The notes under the pieces: generated by a model | Databases searched by the model: none | Told to the model about the DNA's origin: nothing | Seen by the model: the letters and a program-made list of their open reading frames with translations, nothing else | Position numbers and translations under genes: made by a program | Shown: positions 1-12,982 of the stretch, one piece after another | Numbering within the stretch: position 1 is the stretch's first letter | Layout: every line of letters starts with the position of its first letter | Assembly: GCA_000231825.2 (NCBI GenBank) | Contig: JH720297.1 | Coordinates: forward strand, 714,867-778,866 | Reading direction: 5' to 3' | DNA: 64,000 nucleotides | Origin: Tetrahymena elliotti 4EA | Lineage: Eukaryota; Ciliophora; Oligohymenophorea; Hymenostomatida; Tetrahymenidae

Positions 1-417
1 TATCTCTTTTATTTATTACCATTCTTTGAAATTGATATAAAAGTAAATATTAAAAAATAAGAAGTAGAACAAATTCAAAAGTCTACCTATTTCTTAAAAA
101 ACCAAAAAAATTTATAATTACAAAGAATAAAAATTGGAAGGGAGGAGGGAGGATTTATATATAATTTCAGGCTGAAGAAAAACTCAGAAAACAAATAGTT
201 TTTTTAACTTCCATTTTATAAAAAATCCTTTTTATTCTTCTAAATAGATTTAATAAAAAAAAATTAATCTCACAAAATTTGAAAAGAAAACCATTATGTG
301 AAATAAAAAATGAAAATTAAATTAATTGAAAATAGAATAAACTGATAATAAAAATATTAAAATGTTATTTTAGTAAATAGATTTTATTTTTTAACTTAAA
401 ATTTAAATATAAATTAG
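1..417. other. Left edge, 5' part of channel gene unresolved
   Basis: A frame is open from base 1 to a TGA near 280, but in this code and at this A+T content a frame of about 90 codons is not significant. Intron-like sequence with a GT at 373 and AG at 416-417 precedes the first convincing exon of the channel gene. The first exon(s) and start codon of that gene could not be identified here. Confidence 0.4.
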
Positions 418-3400
418 GTTATTCAAATCAATAAAATTGGAGGACTGCACTAAACATAATAAAAGTGAACTAATTTAAGAAAAAGCTGCTATAATAAATA
501 TAATTTAAACTTAATCACGCTTTAAATTAGAATCAATTAAATTTATTGGATGATAAGTCTTATTTTATAGAGAAGAAACAATATAGATTTCTGAAGCTTA
601 GAGTTTTAAATAGATGTTCTCTTTTTCTTGAAAAATTAATTTAACTATTATTTTAAATAGGGGCATATATTTCTTAATTTTAGGCTATTTAACCTAACAG
701 CTTGACTTTGATTATTTGGAAAAGCTTTTACATAATAATTTCATTTTTGAGTTTTTACTATTATTCTTTGTAAGGTGCATTTGGTATTAGTTTAACGGAT
801 ATGGAAGATAGCTATAACTGGATGTCTATATTTTTTATGATCTTTAATATAATTTTTGCAATTGATATGCTTATTGATTTGAACACTGGTTACTATTTTG
901 AAGGTGTAGTATAGCACAGCAGAATAAATATTCTCAAAAATTGCATTGTTTTTGATTTTTGGATTCATTTATTGAAGCTATTTTTATAATTTAGTTATAT
1001 TGAGTATGGCAAAAATACTGTTAATTCTTATTTATTATGTTTTTTACATTTATATTCAATGAGTAAAAACTCTTAACCTCTTGATTAGCATTGGTAGATT
1101 TAGTAAAAGCACCCTATTATAAGATTAGTTATTCTTTTACTCATAGTTATCTTAACAGTTGCTCATCTTTCTGGGTGTTTTTTTTATTCTCTATCTCAAG
1201 TATAATCAAATTATTATATAGCAGATTCTAAGGGAGGATAATAAGGTATGTGCAATAATTGGGTTTCATGTTCTAACTTAGATGAATAAGATTGGATTAT
1301 TAAATATATATTTTCATTATACTTTTCTTTTATTACAATGATCACTGTTGGCTATGGTGACATATTCCCTGTTTCTGTTTTTGAAAAGATATATGTAATA
1401 GGAATGACTTGCATCACATGTGGTATATTTGGATATGCTATAAACAAGATAAGTTCAGTTATAAATGAATTAGCTCAAAAGCAATATTCTCAAAAGTAAG
1501 AGAAATTTTAATAGTTTTGATATTTTTATTTTATAATTTTTGATGAAAAAAAGGTAAGAATAGTATGAAATAATTAACTATATGGATAACAGATAAATAA
1601 GCTAATCAACATAGATAAAAGTGCTAAAATATATTGAACATGTTTAAGAAAAAGAAAAAGAGAATCCTATTAATGGACAACTAATTTTGAAGAAGATATC
1701 TAAAACTCTCAAAAAAAAGGTTTAGGAAGAATACTTTGGAACTATTTTAAAGAAATGCTAGTTATTTACTGCTACATTTAGCTAAACCTTTTTGGATGAG
1801 CTCATGGCATACATGAATGAGGCTTTGTATAGTCCTGACGAGGTTATTTACAACTCAAATGAAACTAGTGAGAATACTTTGTATTTTCTAGTTGATGGAA
1901 ACATCGGCCTCTTTCAGCACAATAACTCAAATTAAACAAAAATGGTCTAGTCTATTTCAGTAAGTTATTTTGACTTTAGATTAATTTTAAATGGTTTTTT
2001 AGAAAAAGCAATTTATTGGTCTGACTAATTTCTTTTCATAGCAAAAAGAAGAAAATACTGTTTATAAAACAATAGAAACATCTTTAATTGTAAGCTTACA
2101 ATATAAAGACTTTTTGAGTTGTTTGCAAAGCTATCCAAATGATTTAGTAATCTTTCAGTTAAATTTTAAAATAAAATGTGACAATACTTTTTAATTTTTA
2201 ATAAAAAAGGAAAAGTTTCATAACATAAAACAGGAGATTCTTGAGAATTAGGGTAGATTGGAGGCATGCTAAAACTGTGGCTAGTTTGGTCATGCAATTT
2301 AGAAATGCAGTCTAATACACTTAACTTTAAATAAATAATTAATTAAAATGAAATATTAATTTTCATAGAGTTAAATTAATAGAGATCCTTCAAAAAAAAG
2401 AAATAGAGAATTTAGAGTTAATACATATGCAATTAATAGATAAATTAAAAAAGATATCAGACTATTGAGATCTAATTTGGTTCTTGAATCAAGAGGACAT
2501 GAGTAAGTAAGTACACCTTTTGAGACAGATGATATAAATTATGAAAGTGATAGATAATTTTTTATTAGAGTAGCATAAGTAAGTATATCTCAAAATATAA
2601 TAAAAACTATATAAGATCTTAATGATACTTGTATAGATTCTAGTAATTCTATTTCTTATTCAAGCTCTGATAATAGTTTCTAAGATGTAAATAACTGTGC
2701 CGATAGAGTAAAAGATAATTCATTAATTGAAGAATTAGATGAAGAGGATCAGAAAGATAACTTAAGTCGTTCTTCAATAGTAGAATAAAAACAAAAAAAA
2801 TAAAGCTTGCAATAGAATAGCGATATGAGTAATAATGGGATGTAAGTAAAGGAAAATTTTAATGATTAGATAAGTTATAGTTAGGGTAAATAAAGAGACT
2901 CGATCTAACAATTTTAGCCAATATCTCAAGAATTCATTTATGATGATTCATAATCAATTAAAAAATCTGAAAATTTTTCGATAGCAAGCTATTCATATAT
3001 AAAAAATTATTAACCAAAAGAAACTAGTCCTGATAAATAGTCAATAATTAAAATTCCACCAAGACATTCCCTTCTAGATATTTAAAAGGAAAAAATAAAA
3101 GTTTCTTCATATAGCTAGATAAATAATCCTACACAAAATGCTAAATAAAATTAATTATTTAATCATTCATAAAATTAAATCCCAGATATATCAAATAGGC
3201 AATAAAAAATTCCTTAAAGCAGCTAATTGATAATACCTTAAAATAATTTATTATAAATTCCTTAATATAACTAATTTTAATCTTAATTTGGATCATAATC
3301 TAGAATAAGATCTGATTCTATGTAAAGGAGTAGTTTATCATAGTATTCCTAGTCAAATTATTAGGGTTAAAAATAGCTTATTCAAAATCAAATAGAAAAA

Positions 3401-4906
3401 TCACCTAAAAATCTTTCTTAATTTTAAAACTCCATATCTAAATATAACAACTCAAAAATTTTTGATGAAGATTTAGAGTTTGATACAAATGAAAAAAGAG
3501 TGAAAAAGAAAAAATAAAGTATTAAGGATTAGAATGTTTAAAGAAAAGGAAGCAAACCACAAATCAATGAGGTTGATAATGACTAAAAATAAAAATAAAT
3601 GGGATCGAGTTAAATGAAATAAAGTAAGCGAAACTAAGTTAATAGCTAAAATAATAGATTTAAAGCTATTGAAACAGAAATGAAGACTACTCTACCTACT
3701 TATTAAGATGACTTTAATTAACTTGATTAAATTTTCACAAGAGATTAAAAAGAAAATTAAGATAATAGTAGAGATTAGTCTTTTTTTAAAGAAAATTACA
3801 AAACTGATGAAAATGAAGAACACTTAATCTAAAATTAATTGAATATCCTTAAGTAAGATAGTTTAGGTTCTAGATTAAAGCAATAAGATAAGCATAATAG
3901 AGATTCTTTAAAACGATTATATGATGATAAAAAATATTAGGTAAATGTAATTATTACTATTTTAATTTTATTTAATCAAAAACTAGTTTTCTCAATTAAT
4001 CAAGAAAAATAATCTCAAAATTTTCCAATAAATTTCAATAACTTCTACTTGACTAAATTTTTTCATTTAAATTTTTTGTAATTTTTAAAATTTTTAAATG
4101 ATAAAAAATCAAGAAATAATTAGAATAAAATAAACATTATTAATTATTAACAAAATTAGTTTGCTGAATAAGATGGGAAAGGTAATTAAAAAAAAGAAAT
4201 ATTAATGGCGAATAAAGAAAAAAGATCAAATTATATGACTTAAATCAAAATAAGATAGTCAATAAAAATAGATGATGAACAGAACTATAATTATGGAGTA
4301 AGCAGTAATATTTTTAAGTCTTAAAATGAAGATAATACTCCTATCTAAAATAGAGATAGTTTTAACTCAAATTAATTAAATATAAAACCAATACCTCAAA
4401 CTTTAACTAATAGCTTAAATACAGCTAATGTTTCAAATATTCCTAACTTGAATAGAAATAGTTCAATCATGAGCAACAATCTTTTAAGTAATATTATGTA
4501 AATTGCTTCAAACAATACAAATAACCCTAATTAACCATAAAATAATTATAATAATAAAAAACTCAATTCATTGGTTTTTGATGAGTAAGCTAATTAAATT
4601 AATTAAATAAATAATCGTTCATAGTTACATTAATAAAATGAATATCCAGAATTCTCATCACCTACAAATAACTAAGAAGAGTTATTTATTTTTGATTTTG
4701 AGGTTGGCAAAGAATGGGTGTATTTTTAGCCTCATCATAATCTATAAATGGTTATTAAAGAGCACAAAAAATATTTAAGACTTGCTAATATGAAAAACAG
4801 AAATGGAAAAGAAAAGATGAAGACAATCACAAGATAAGTTTTAAAGAAAAAAAAGGTTGTGAGACTGCTTCAAGATTTTAAAACTATGCATGAATAAAAA
4901 AATTGA
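418..4906 (+). CDS. Cyclic-nucleotide-gated K+ channel, zinc-knuckle type, 5' partial
   Basis: Predicted plasma-membrane or ciliary potassium channel gated by cyclic nucleotide. Exons in phase: 418-1495, 1554-1959, 2003-2146, 2210-3940, 4160-4906 (TGA). About 1,368 visible residues. Six-helix channel core roughly residues 85-350; the selectivity filter TVGYGD is encoded at 1344-1361. A C-linker and cyclic-nucleotide-binding domain follow (about residues 360-545, with SPDEVIY before the binding barrel). Directly after it is a CCHC zinc knuckle, C-x2-C-x4-H-x4-C, with cysteines at 2267, 2276 and 2306 and histidine at 2291. The remaining ~800 residues are Gln/Ser/Asn-rich and probably disordered, ending in a basic segment. 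Ciliates have greatly expanded this channel family, and a knuckle after the binding domain is my recollection of the Tetrahymena members. The 5' exon carrying the start is not identified; family assignment is firm. Confidence 0.88.
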
Positions 4907-5731
4907 ATCAATGTGCATGTTTTAAAACAAATGAAAAATCATAAAAAACTCATTTTACAAATTCTTTATTTGTAAAAATATATTCTTATTATGTTCATTA
5001 TTATATGAATCTTCCTTATTATTCAGTTAAACACAAGCGATATTGGTCACCAGTTTTAATCAATTAATAATCTGTGTTCAGTCAAATTCACCCTAAACTC
5101 CAATAACATAGCATAATAATTTTCTTTTAAAATTCATATTTTTATTATTAAAAAATTTTCCCAAATTATTTTAAAGAAAATTTTATTTTTGATTTCATAA
5201 TAATATTTAATAATTATTAAATCAGCCAAAAATTTAGCTAAGCTTGCTAATTTCAAAGAGAAAATTTATAAGATTAAAAGTATTTGATCAAAAAATAAAA
5301 TAAAATAAGTTAGTTCGAAAAAAAAAAAATTATTTTAAATCCTAAAGTATTTGTTATAGTAATTAATTTATTGATGAGTGTTGATTTATTTTTTATAAAA
5401 TTAATTCTAGAATAAAAGTAGAAAATTGATGTTTTGATTGATATATTAATATTATTGTTATGTTTTTCATTAATAGATTTTAATCAAGGGAGTGTTGAAA
5501 TAAACTATAAGTAAAATAGAAAAATGATAAAATGTTTTTGTTTACTTAAAAATTTTATTAAATACTCTGAAAATGTTAATATTTTATATTAAGTATCTCA
5601 TATTTATAATGATTTTAGTTAGAAATTAAAATCCTTTAGAAACAGCGTTAATACTGTTGTATATATAAAGTAATTACAAGTTACAATATAAGTTAATAAA
5701 TTATGTTTTATTTATATCTATTACTGCTTTC
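4907..5731. other. AT-rich convergent spacer
   Basis: Region between the 3' ends of the channel gene and the CIMIP1-like gene. Long A/T runs; no coding-like segment, RNA gene or repeat family seen. Confidence 0.5.
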
Positions 5732-6358
5732 TCATTTCTTCTTCTTGAATAAATCTTTAAGAGGGTCATAAGGATCCTCAGCTATAATAATAAAATGTCA
5801 TTAGTAAACTTTAAAGGTAAAAAATAAATAAATTACGTGCAGTCCATTTTTTCTTTTTCCAATCTTTGGGCAACTTTCTTTCGAGTGCTCTAAGATCAGG
5901 ATTCTTTTAAATATTATTTTCAGCTAACTTTAGAGTTTCGAGAGTTTTTCCTGTTCCATAGAGTTGGTTTTATGTCTCTTTTTTATTTTTGTGCAATCCA
6001 TTTAGTTGCTTTTGATTATGAAGAATTTTAAGTAAGTAATATTTATAGATTAAAAGATAGATTCATGTTTGGCAATTTCATTTTGATCAATTATGAAATT
6101 TTCCTTGATTGTAACAATAAAATAATGTTAAAAAATTAATTTAATTACATTTTAAAGCTTTGAAATTTATTCATCAATAGAGTATTCTTTCGTAGCATCT
6201 TTCAAATCAAGATTTTCAGCTCCTCCAGCCAAAAAACCCCAATCTTTTTACCATGCTGATACACAATTTAATTCATTTTAGATACGAGCAATCCAGTTAC
6301 GATCGTCAGCAACTGCATCTGAGTTTTTTACAAATTTATGTCCAGCTTCTTAAGCCAT
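5732..6358 (-). CDS. CIMIP1 / C20orf85-like ciliary microtubule inner protein
   Basis: Predicted small axonemal protein of 143 aa; the human family member is about 137 aa. Exons on the minus strand: 6358-6149, 6008-5837, 5781-5732; introns 6148-6009 and 5836-5782 are in phase. Residues 12-45 carry the family pattern of an Asp followed by W..R...E........W...WGFL, seen here as DDRNW, then AWQKDWGFL. The C-terminal part has YGTGKTLETLKLAE and a lysine-rich end, where the animal protein also has a conserved basic stretch. No signal peptide or membrane segment. The start is the first ATG of the open frame. A ciliary role fits a ciliate, but the assignment is from pattern memory, not from a search. 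The neighbour on the right (DUF167) is transcribed divergently. Confidence 0.6.
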
Positions 6359-6976
6359 TTATATTTCTAGTTCTTTATAAATTTTTCAAATTTCTATGTC
6401 AAATTCTAGTATAAATTATAAAATTTTGGCTTATTAATTCCCTAAATTAGCTTTTGTTACTTTCTTTTGCTTATTCCTTATGAGTATTTAATAATTTTTT
6501 AAGAATAATTTATAACTATTTTTTTTATTATTAACAAAGACTGTTTTTTTTTATTTAATGACTTATTTTGTTTATTTTAGAAAAATATATGGTTTTTTGT
6601 TCAAGTGTTTGTTATTAACTAAAATAAAATAATACAATAGAAAAATAATTTATGATTTACTAACAAATTAGCTAACTATTCAAGAAAATCGTTTGCAAAC
6701 CAAGATAAATACATCTATTTATCTAGAAAGCATCTTGTAAATTAAGAATTTTGGTGAATAAAACCCAAAATTAAAAAACAAGAAGTCTTTGAAAATAATT
6801 TAATGATTAAAAATAGCTTTTATAATTTATCAAAGTATAATTAACGAATTATTTTAAAATATCAATTAAAAGTTAGCAATTTAGTTAAGCAATAAAATCA
6901 TTTTAATTCTTTAACATTTTAAACACCCAACCGAGTATAAAATCTGTAATTTCTCACATTTGTAAACTTTTCATCA
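6359..6976. promoter_or_regulatory. Divergent intergenic region
   Basis: Shared 5' region of the CIMIP1-like gene (minus) and the DUF167 gene (plus). Must hold both promoters; nothing beyond A/T-rich sequence is recognisable. Confidence 0.4.
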
Positions 6977-7437
6977 ATGGATAAAAAAAAGAAACAAACA
7001 AAAAAAGGAGCTTCTGATAATTAAAAAGAAAGCTAAGAAAAAGCTGTATCAAACGTCCCTACATCCATCTATGAAAAGGGAGGAAAATTTTATCTTTCTA
7101 TACATGCAAAGCCCAATTCTAAAATTAGTTAAATTTCAGGTTAGCCTTCAATTTTCTTTATAAAATTTAAAGTAAAACTAACTAATGAATTAATTCTTCT
7201 ACATTATTCAAATTAGGAATTTCAGATGAAGGTGTAGATATAAATATAGCAGCACCTCCTAAAGACGGTGAAGCTAATGCAGAATTAATAGATTACATAA
7301 GTTAAATTTTAGGTGTTAAAAAGAGCTCACTCTCATTAGATAAGGGTGGAAAATCTAGAAATAAATTAATGGAAATATCTGATAGTGGGTATACTGATGT
7401 AGAAGAACTCTATCAAGCACTCAAAGATTCTATTTGA
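6977..7437 (+). CDS. DUF167 / YggU family protein (C15orf40-like)
   Basis: 127 aa from two exons, 6977-7139 and 7217-7437, with a 77-bp intron in phase. The first 30 residues are lysine-rich. The domain follows from about residue 35: AKPNSKI, then APPKDGEANAELIDYIS, then SLDKGGKSRNKLMEIS. This matches the family pattern of a PN.K motif, an APP..G.AN..L motif and a closing G..S..K. The function of the family is unknown; bacterial and eukaryotic members are conserved single-domain proteins of about 100 residues, so the length fits. The start is the first ATG after the AT-rich spacer. Confidence 0.8.
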
Positions 7438-7874
7438 TGATTTATTTTTAAACAAAACAAAAAATAATAAACTTTCAATTATTTATTTAAAATTTTTGTA
7501 AAAAATTAAAATAAAATTGTGTAAATTAATCAATAAATATTCAGAATTAATTAAAATCTATTTTCAATTTCATATATAAAAAATGTATTTTAATTTTTAA
7601 AAATGCTTTATCTTATGCATTAATTAAAAGAAAACAAGAATTAAAAGAGAAAAATTTTTTTTGGAAGAATAATCTTTGTTTTTGTTTGAGCGGGAAAGCT
7701 AATAGTTATTATCAAAATCATATAAACAAATCTAGAATATTAGCTTAAATTTTGCAAAAGAAATTAAAAATTTTAAATTGAATAGTTAAAAGTAATTAAA
7801 TTCATTAATTAGTTAGTTGATAAAAACAAAAAATAAATTCAATAGATTTGTCTTAAAAAGTATTTCTAAGCTAA
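7438..7874. other. Spacer between DUF167 and importin-alpha genes
   Basis: AT-rich, no coding-like segment; expected to contain the DUF167 3' UTR and importin promoter. Confidence 0.5.
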
Positions 7875-10027
7875 ATGATTTCTGAATAATACAATTTGAA
7901 TGGTCAAAGTTCAATTAATTAGTAGAATATTTAGTATATTAACTCGGTAGATTATTAATAACAAATGAATAGTGGTTAGAATACATAAATGTAGCAAGAT
8001 TAATAGCAAAATTAAGACGAAGAAGATGCAGGATTCAAATAGTTAATGTCAAAGAAAAAGGAGTAGCACAGAGTTGAGATTAGAAGAAAGCAGAATTAAG
8101 AAAAATTTAAAATGAATAGAATACAAGTGAGTTATATCTAGGATTAATAAAAATTGAGAAATTTTAATGAAAAAGATTATTTGGATATTGATTCACTCAA
8201 TATTAACTCATGCATTGATGGATTTGTATAAGCATATCATGCAAACAACTTTGAGTTGATAAAATTTTAAGTTTTATGCATGCGCCATTGTGTCACTCTT
8301 GAAACTAAGCTGAAAGATTTAGAGTATTCCAATAAAGCTATTTTTGATAAAGGAGTACTCTAATTTTTAATTACATATTTAACTCCTTAGTATGATGATG
8401 AGTATGATTTGTAAAGAGATGCTTTATGGATTATTGCTCACTTTTTAAGCGAATAAAACTTAAGACATGTATTATATATTTTGGAAAATGTTCCTTTACA
8501 AACATTCTTTAGGCTCTTAGAAATCGGCTAAAAAACAATCAAAGAATATTCTTTACTTTGTATAAATAATATTATGGATGAGAATCCTATTGGAGTTAAA
8601 TTATTAGTTGAAAATGGAATTATTTAAATAGTTAGAAATCTTGTCTTAAATTATCTTCCAACAAATTAAAATCTAGTTGAAAGCTCAATAAAAATCATAA
8701 ACACATTAATAAGCTACTCTGAACAAAGTGATGGCTAATAAATCCCTATTGAACATGTAAGTTTTTTTAAATATATTTTTAAAAAACCAGTAAAAATTAA
8801 TAAAATTAGTTAATGCCTATTATAGAAGTTATTCTACCTCTTTTCTAATATGTAAAAAATAATGAAGAACTCACAGATGACTTATTTACTACAATTTAAG
8901 CAATTACACAAAGAGATGATGATGATGTAGACCATTTCTATTCTACTTGCAACGGAATTATTTTGAAAACATTACACTACATTAAAGATAACTAAAAATC
9001 TGCCAGATAATATTTAATCCCTCCTCTAAGAATCATATAAAACCTAACTAACAGCTATGACCATATTACAGAGGTAATTTTCATGCATTTGTCTTATTTT
9101 TATTTTAAAACCAAAAAATTATTTTGAAGTTTACAAAAATTGATTTGAATAATGAGAAAAATGTATAAAAATTGAAATGTTAATTCATGTTGAAGTGAAT
9201 TAATTCATTAAATTTAGCAAATAAAAAGAAGTTATTTGATGAAGTAATTAATATTTTTTAATTTAAAATAAGAATTTGATATAATTTGGTTTATTGGATA
9301 TGATGAGTATGCTTGTAAAGCATAGATCAAATTAAGTTAGAAATCTTATTTTACATACTTTATCTAATGTATGTGCTTCAGGGGCTAATGTGATTGATTA
9401 TATTATGTAACATAGAGTAATAGTCATGGATATGATTAATGTCATGGAGGGAGGAGAGTTTATGGTAAAATTTTTATTTAAAGCAAATTCGTTTTTAAAT
9501 TTTAATTTTCAACAAAATAGTTAAAAAAAGAAGCCACAATAGCTTTTTGCAATATTATTATGGGAATCAGAATAAAACAAATAGAAGAGTTTTTGAATGA
9601 TTATAATGGGATTTAGTTGCTTGTTGAATAAATTAAATATGTAGATGTTTAATTAAATATCAAAATTGCTAAGGCTTTATACAGAATTATAATGATGGGT
9701 TAAAAAATTAAGATTAAAAAAAATTATTTTTACAACATTTATGCTAAGAAATTTAATCAATATGGAGGTCGTGAAAAGGTTTAGGGGCTTGCCGAAAGTT
9801 AAAACAAAGATCTCAAAAAAATTTCCGAAAAGCTCCTTGCTCAGTCATATCTAGTTGATGAAGTTGAAGAGGAAATGGAATAGTAATATTAAGAAGACAA
9901 TGATAAGATAGATCATGAAGATAATGATGAATATTTAAGTGATTAAGAAAATGATGATGAGGGTTAAGATGATAATGATGGTGATTAATAAAATTAAGAT
10001 TTTAATAATTAAAATAAAAATGTTTGA
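7875..10027 (+). CDS. Importin-alpha-like nuclear import adaptor
   Basis: 614 aa from exons 7875-8756, 8810-9073, 9273-9464 and 9521-10027, all in phase. A Gln-rich N-terminus is followed at about residues 55-90 by a basic segment (SKKKEQHRVEIRRKQNQEKF) matching the importin-beta-binding domain. Armadillo repeats follow, for example ALWIIAHFLSEQ near residue 190 and KKEATIAFCNIIMG in the last exon, with partial repeats in between. Near the C-terminus is FNQYGGREKVQGLAESQNKD, the typical end of the armadillo solenoid, then a strongly acidic Asp/Asn/Gln tail. Such proteins bridge NLS cargo and importin-beta at the pore. Ciliates have several importin-alphas with macro- or micronuclear specificity; the sequence does not tell which this is. 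The repeats are more divergent than in conventional importin-alpha. Confidence 0.8.
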
Positions 10028-11803
10028 GAATGTTAAAAATAAAAAATCTTTAAATATTTTCTATGTAATATTGATTTAAAAATATTTTCTTCAAAGCATG
10101 ATATCTTTCAGGCTTTTTCATAATTTAAATAAGTATGTATTAATGGATCTTTTCACCATAACAACATTTTTAATTTTAATTTAATACAAATATGTGTGAA
10201 TATGAAAATGATTAAAAAGGCGATGATGAAAGACAAAGAAGACAATTTTATTTCATAAAATTAAGATTATAATGAACAAAGCAAAAATTTTGAAAATATT
10301 AAAAATACTTTGTTGAAAGCATGATAAATATAAGGGTTTTCTATAATAATTTCTTAAAATCTATTTTGATTTTAACAATCATTAATAAAATGAAGATAAG
10401 GGAATTTTAAATGATCTTTCATTTGTGATTGAGGAATTTATGTGATAAATTGTAGAAAAAATAAATAAAATTTTTAGCTTTTAATAAAATAATTAAATAA
10501 CTCATGCTAAAAACTTTAATTTGGTATTTTTTAGAACTTTTTTGCTAGTACTTTTCATTAAAATAAAAAATTTATAGATTCATAATAAGTTTTCTTTTAA
10601 TAATATTTTGCCAAATAAATAAATTAGTCATTCAGTCACAAATAACGCAAATTATTTAAAGAATTTGTTACTTAGTTAATATCTATCTTAAATTATTGCA
10701 AATTTGTATTATGCTAGAAAAAAATAAAGATTTCTATTTCAATTTGCATAAAATACTTTAAAAATCAGGTAGAAATAGGTAGAAAAGACTATCTATTTCA
10801 GAATGAAAAAATAACTATTATTGAGTATTTATTATTTACTATTTCTTTGTTTAATGAGAGAACTAGGTAATGAATGCATTAAAATAGAATCTATTAATAA
10901 AAAAACTGGCTTAATGAATTAGTTTTAATAAATAAATTGATAGACTTAAATGAGTGTTTTTGGTTATATTTTTGATCATAGTTATTTAAATTTTTAAAAC
11001 ATATGCTAGAATTTTTGTAATATAATTATTTCTTTTATTATCTTGAAAAAAAGATGAGCAAAATATTTTGAAAAAGATAAATTTTCTAAAAAATTGATGA
11101 TTTAATTAAATGAATCTGTTGAGCCTATTAGATTGTTAAAGACTTAATTTTACTGATTAAACTAGAGTAAGAAAAAGCCTATTTTTTTAAGAATTTATTT
11201 GAAATTTTACATTTAGAAAAATATCTTGTATTTGAGACTTTCGTGTATGAATGTATGGAATGAGTGAATGAATATTAATTTATTTACTTATTGTTTGTTA
11301 CTTTACTTATTTTGTTTTTTTTTCTATTCTTTTCTTCTTATAATTAATTTGTGTTGATCGATCAAAAATAAATGGAAAAGAAGAGGAGTAAACTCTAACA
11401 AATTTAGAAGGGGGCGAAATGCTGGAATTAGATAGATTTATTTATTTATTTACATGAGCTGAAAATCAATCAATCAATAACTTAAAGTGGTCTTTAAATT
11501 ATTTAAGAGAAAGGTAATTAAATAATAAATTTATTAATCTTCATATGATTTTTTAGAGTAAAATCTATAGATTATTTAATACTGATTGAAATTAAATTCC
11601 AAATAATTAATTAATTTTTTTGTTTATTTGATTTCTTTACATTCAATTATTGACAGATTTTTAAAATTGCATACGAATTCTTTCTTGCTTGTATAAGGCA
11701 TAGAAAAGACATATAAATATTAATTAAGTTAAAGAATAATTAAAGACTCTAGAAATAGTAAGAAATTATTGATTTCACTACACATACTATAAAAGAATCT
11801 ACA
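10028..11803. other. 1.8-kb AT-rich spacer
   Basis: Holds a short acidic coding-like stretch near 10190-10270 in no supported gene model; the rest is A/T-rich with ATTT-type repeats near 11435-11450. No RNA gene recognised. Confidence 0.45.
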
Positions 11804-12982
11804 ATGAGTACGATAAAGTACATCAAAGGATTCTGCATAGGAAGATAAACAGATTGCAAAATTCTTTATTAATTAAGTAGAGTGCCCTCTGAGAATACAG
11901 TAATTCTAAGCTTATTTTTATCTTCTTTATCCTTTATTTCACAGCGGCAATTTAATTCATAATTTGATTATGATAGGTAGATGATTGATTTTAATATTCA
12001 TCATTTTCTTTTATAAAATAGGAATAAAACTAAAAAGACATTTCTTAACATATTTAAAATTACCTTAAAAATGACGAAGAACAAAAATCATATGAGATAA
12101 ATAAAACGCATTAAGTAGTAGCCCATGAAGGTGTTTACTGCACTCTTATTGATGATAAAAAAATAGTTTATACAAGTAATACAAACATCTCAATTATTTC
12201 CTTATTAGCTTATAACAAAAATGAAATATCTCTCTCTTTATTTAAACAATAAATGAAAAGAGCGCGATAGATTGTTTTTGTTAAGCTGAAGAATGAAATT
12301 ATTAAATATTTATGGAGAAATAACGAATTTTTTTGATATAAAATAGCACTATTGAATGAAATATATCCATTTAACTAAGCCTAGCTATTGCTGAATGTAA
12401 AAAATTATTAATATTGTTTGAGATAGAGCGAAAATTAATTTATTTTATATTTAAGAATATTAAAAAAGAGTTAAAAAATATGCCTAATTACGAAAAGTAG
12501 AGCGATAAGACTATTTAAACCTTTGCCAAGGGATTTATTGTTTAAATTATTGACAGCTTTGATACTGAGCATATTGTCCAAGAAGCGATTAACATTTTTT
12601 CACATAAATAAATTGAAATAGAGGACATCCATGCATAAATAGAACATAATTTAAAGCAAATTAACACAGACCACTCTAATCCATCTAATTTTTCTGTAAA
12701 ATTACAAATTAATTCATTTTCAATTTATTTAAAATATTTTATCAAAAAACATAGACTGCTGACTAAAAACTGAGTCCAGAACTCGAGAAATTGAGACAAT
12801 AATAAGAAATGAACAAAGAAGAGTAAAAAGCAAAGACCAAAGAACAAAATAAATAAGAAAATTAGTAACTCTAATAGAAACAATTAAAAAACGCTGTTGC
12901 TGTTCGAAATCTAAAAATAAAAATAATCGTGGCAATAGTTATCATATCAATAGTACTTTATGCTGTAATTCCTCTTTTTTGA
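11804..12982 (+). CDS. Tail-anchored longin-domain protein (R-SNARE-related)
   Basis: 273 aa, exons 11804-11899, 12022-12279, 12456-12695, 12755-12982, all in phase. Residues 1-130 read like a longin fold: start IKYIKGFCIG, then AHEGVYCTLIDDKKIVYTSN, a helix, and RQIVFNIKKELKNM, as in VAMP7/Sec22/Ykt6 proteins. After about 80 residues of helical linker and a Gln/Lys-rich coiled segment, the protein ends in a single hydrophobic helix (KIIVAIVIISIVLYAVIPLF) typical of a tail anchor. I could not find a clear R-SNARE heptad core with its central arginine, so this may be a phytolongin-like protein or a very divergent SNARE. It is expected on an endomembrane with a cytosolic N-terminus. The splice from exon 2 to 3 was chosen because it restores the last longin helix. 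Confidence 0.6.

Noticed and set aside
1..281. Open ciliate-code frame of about 93 codons at the left edge
   Set aside because: With a single stop codon and this base composition, frames of this length are common by chance, and no splice to the channel gene could be found.
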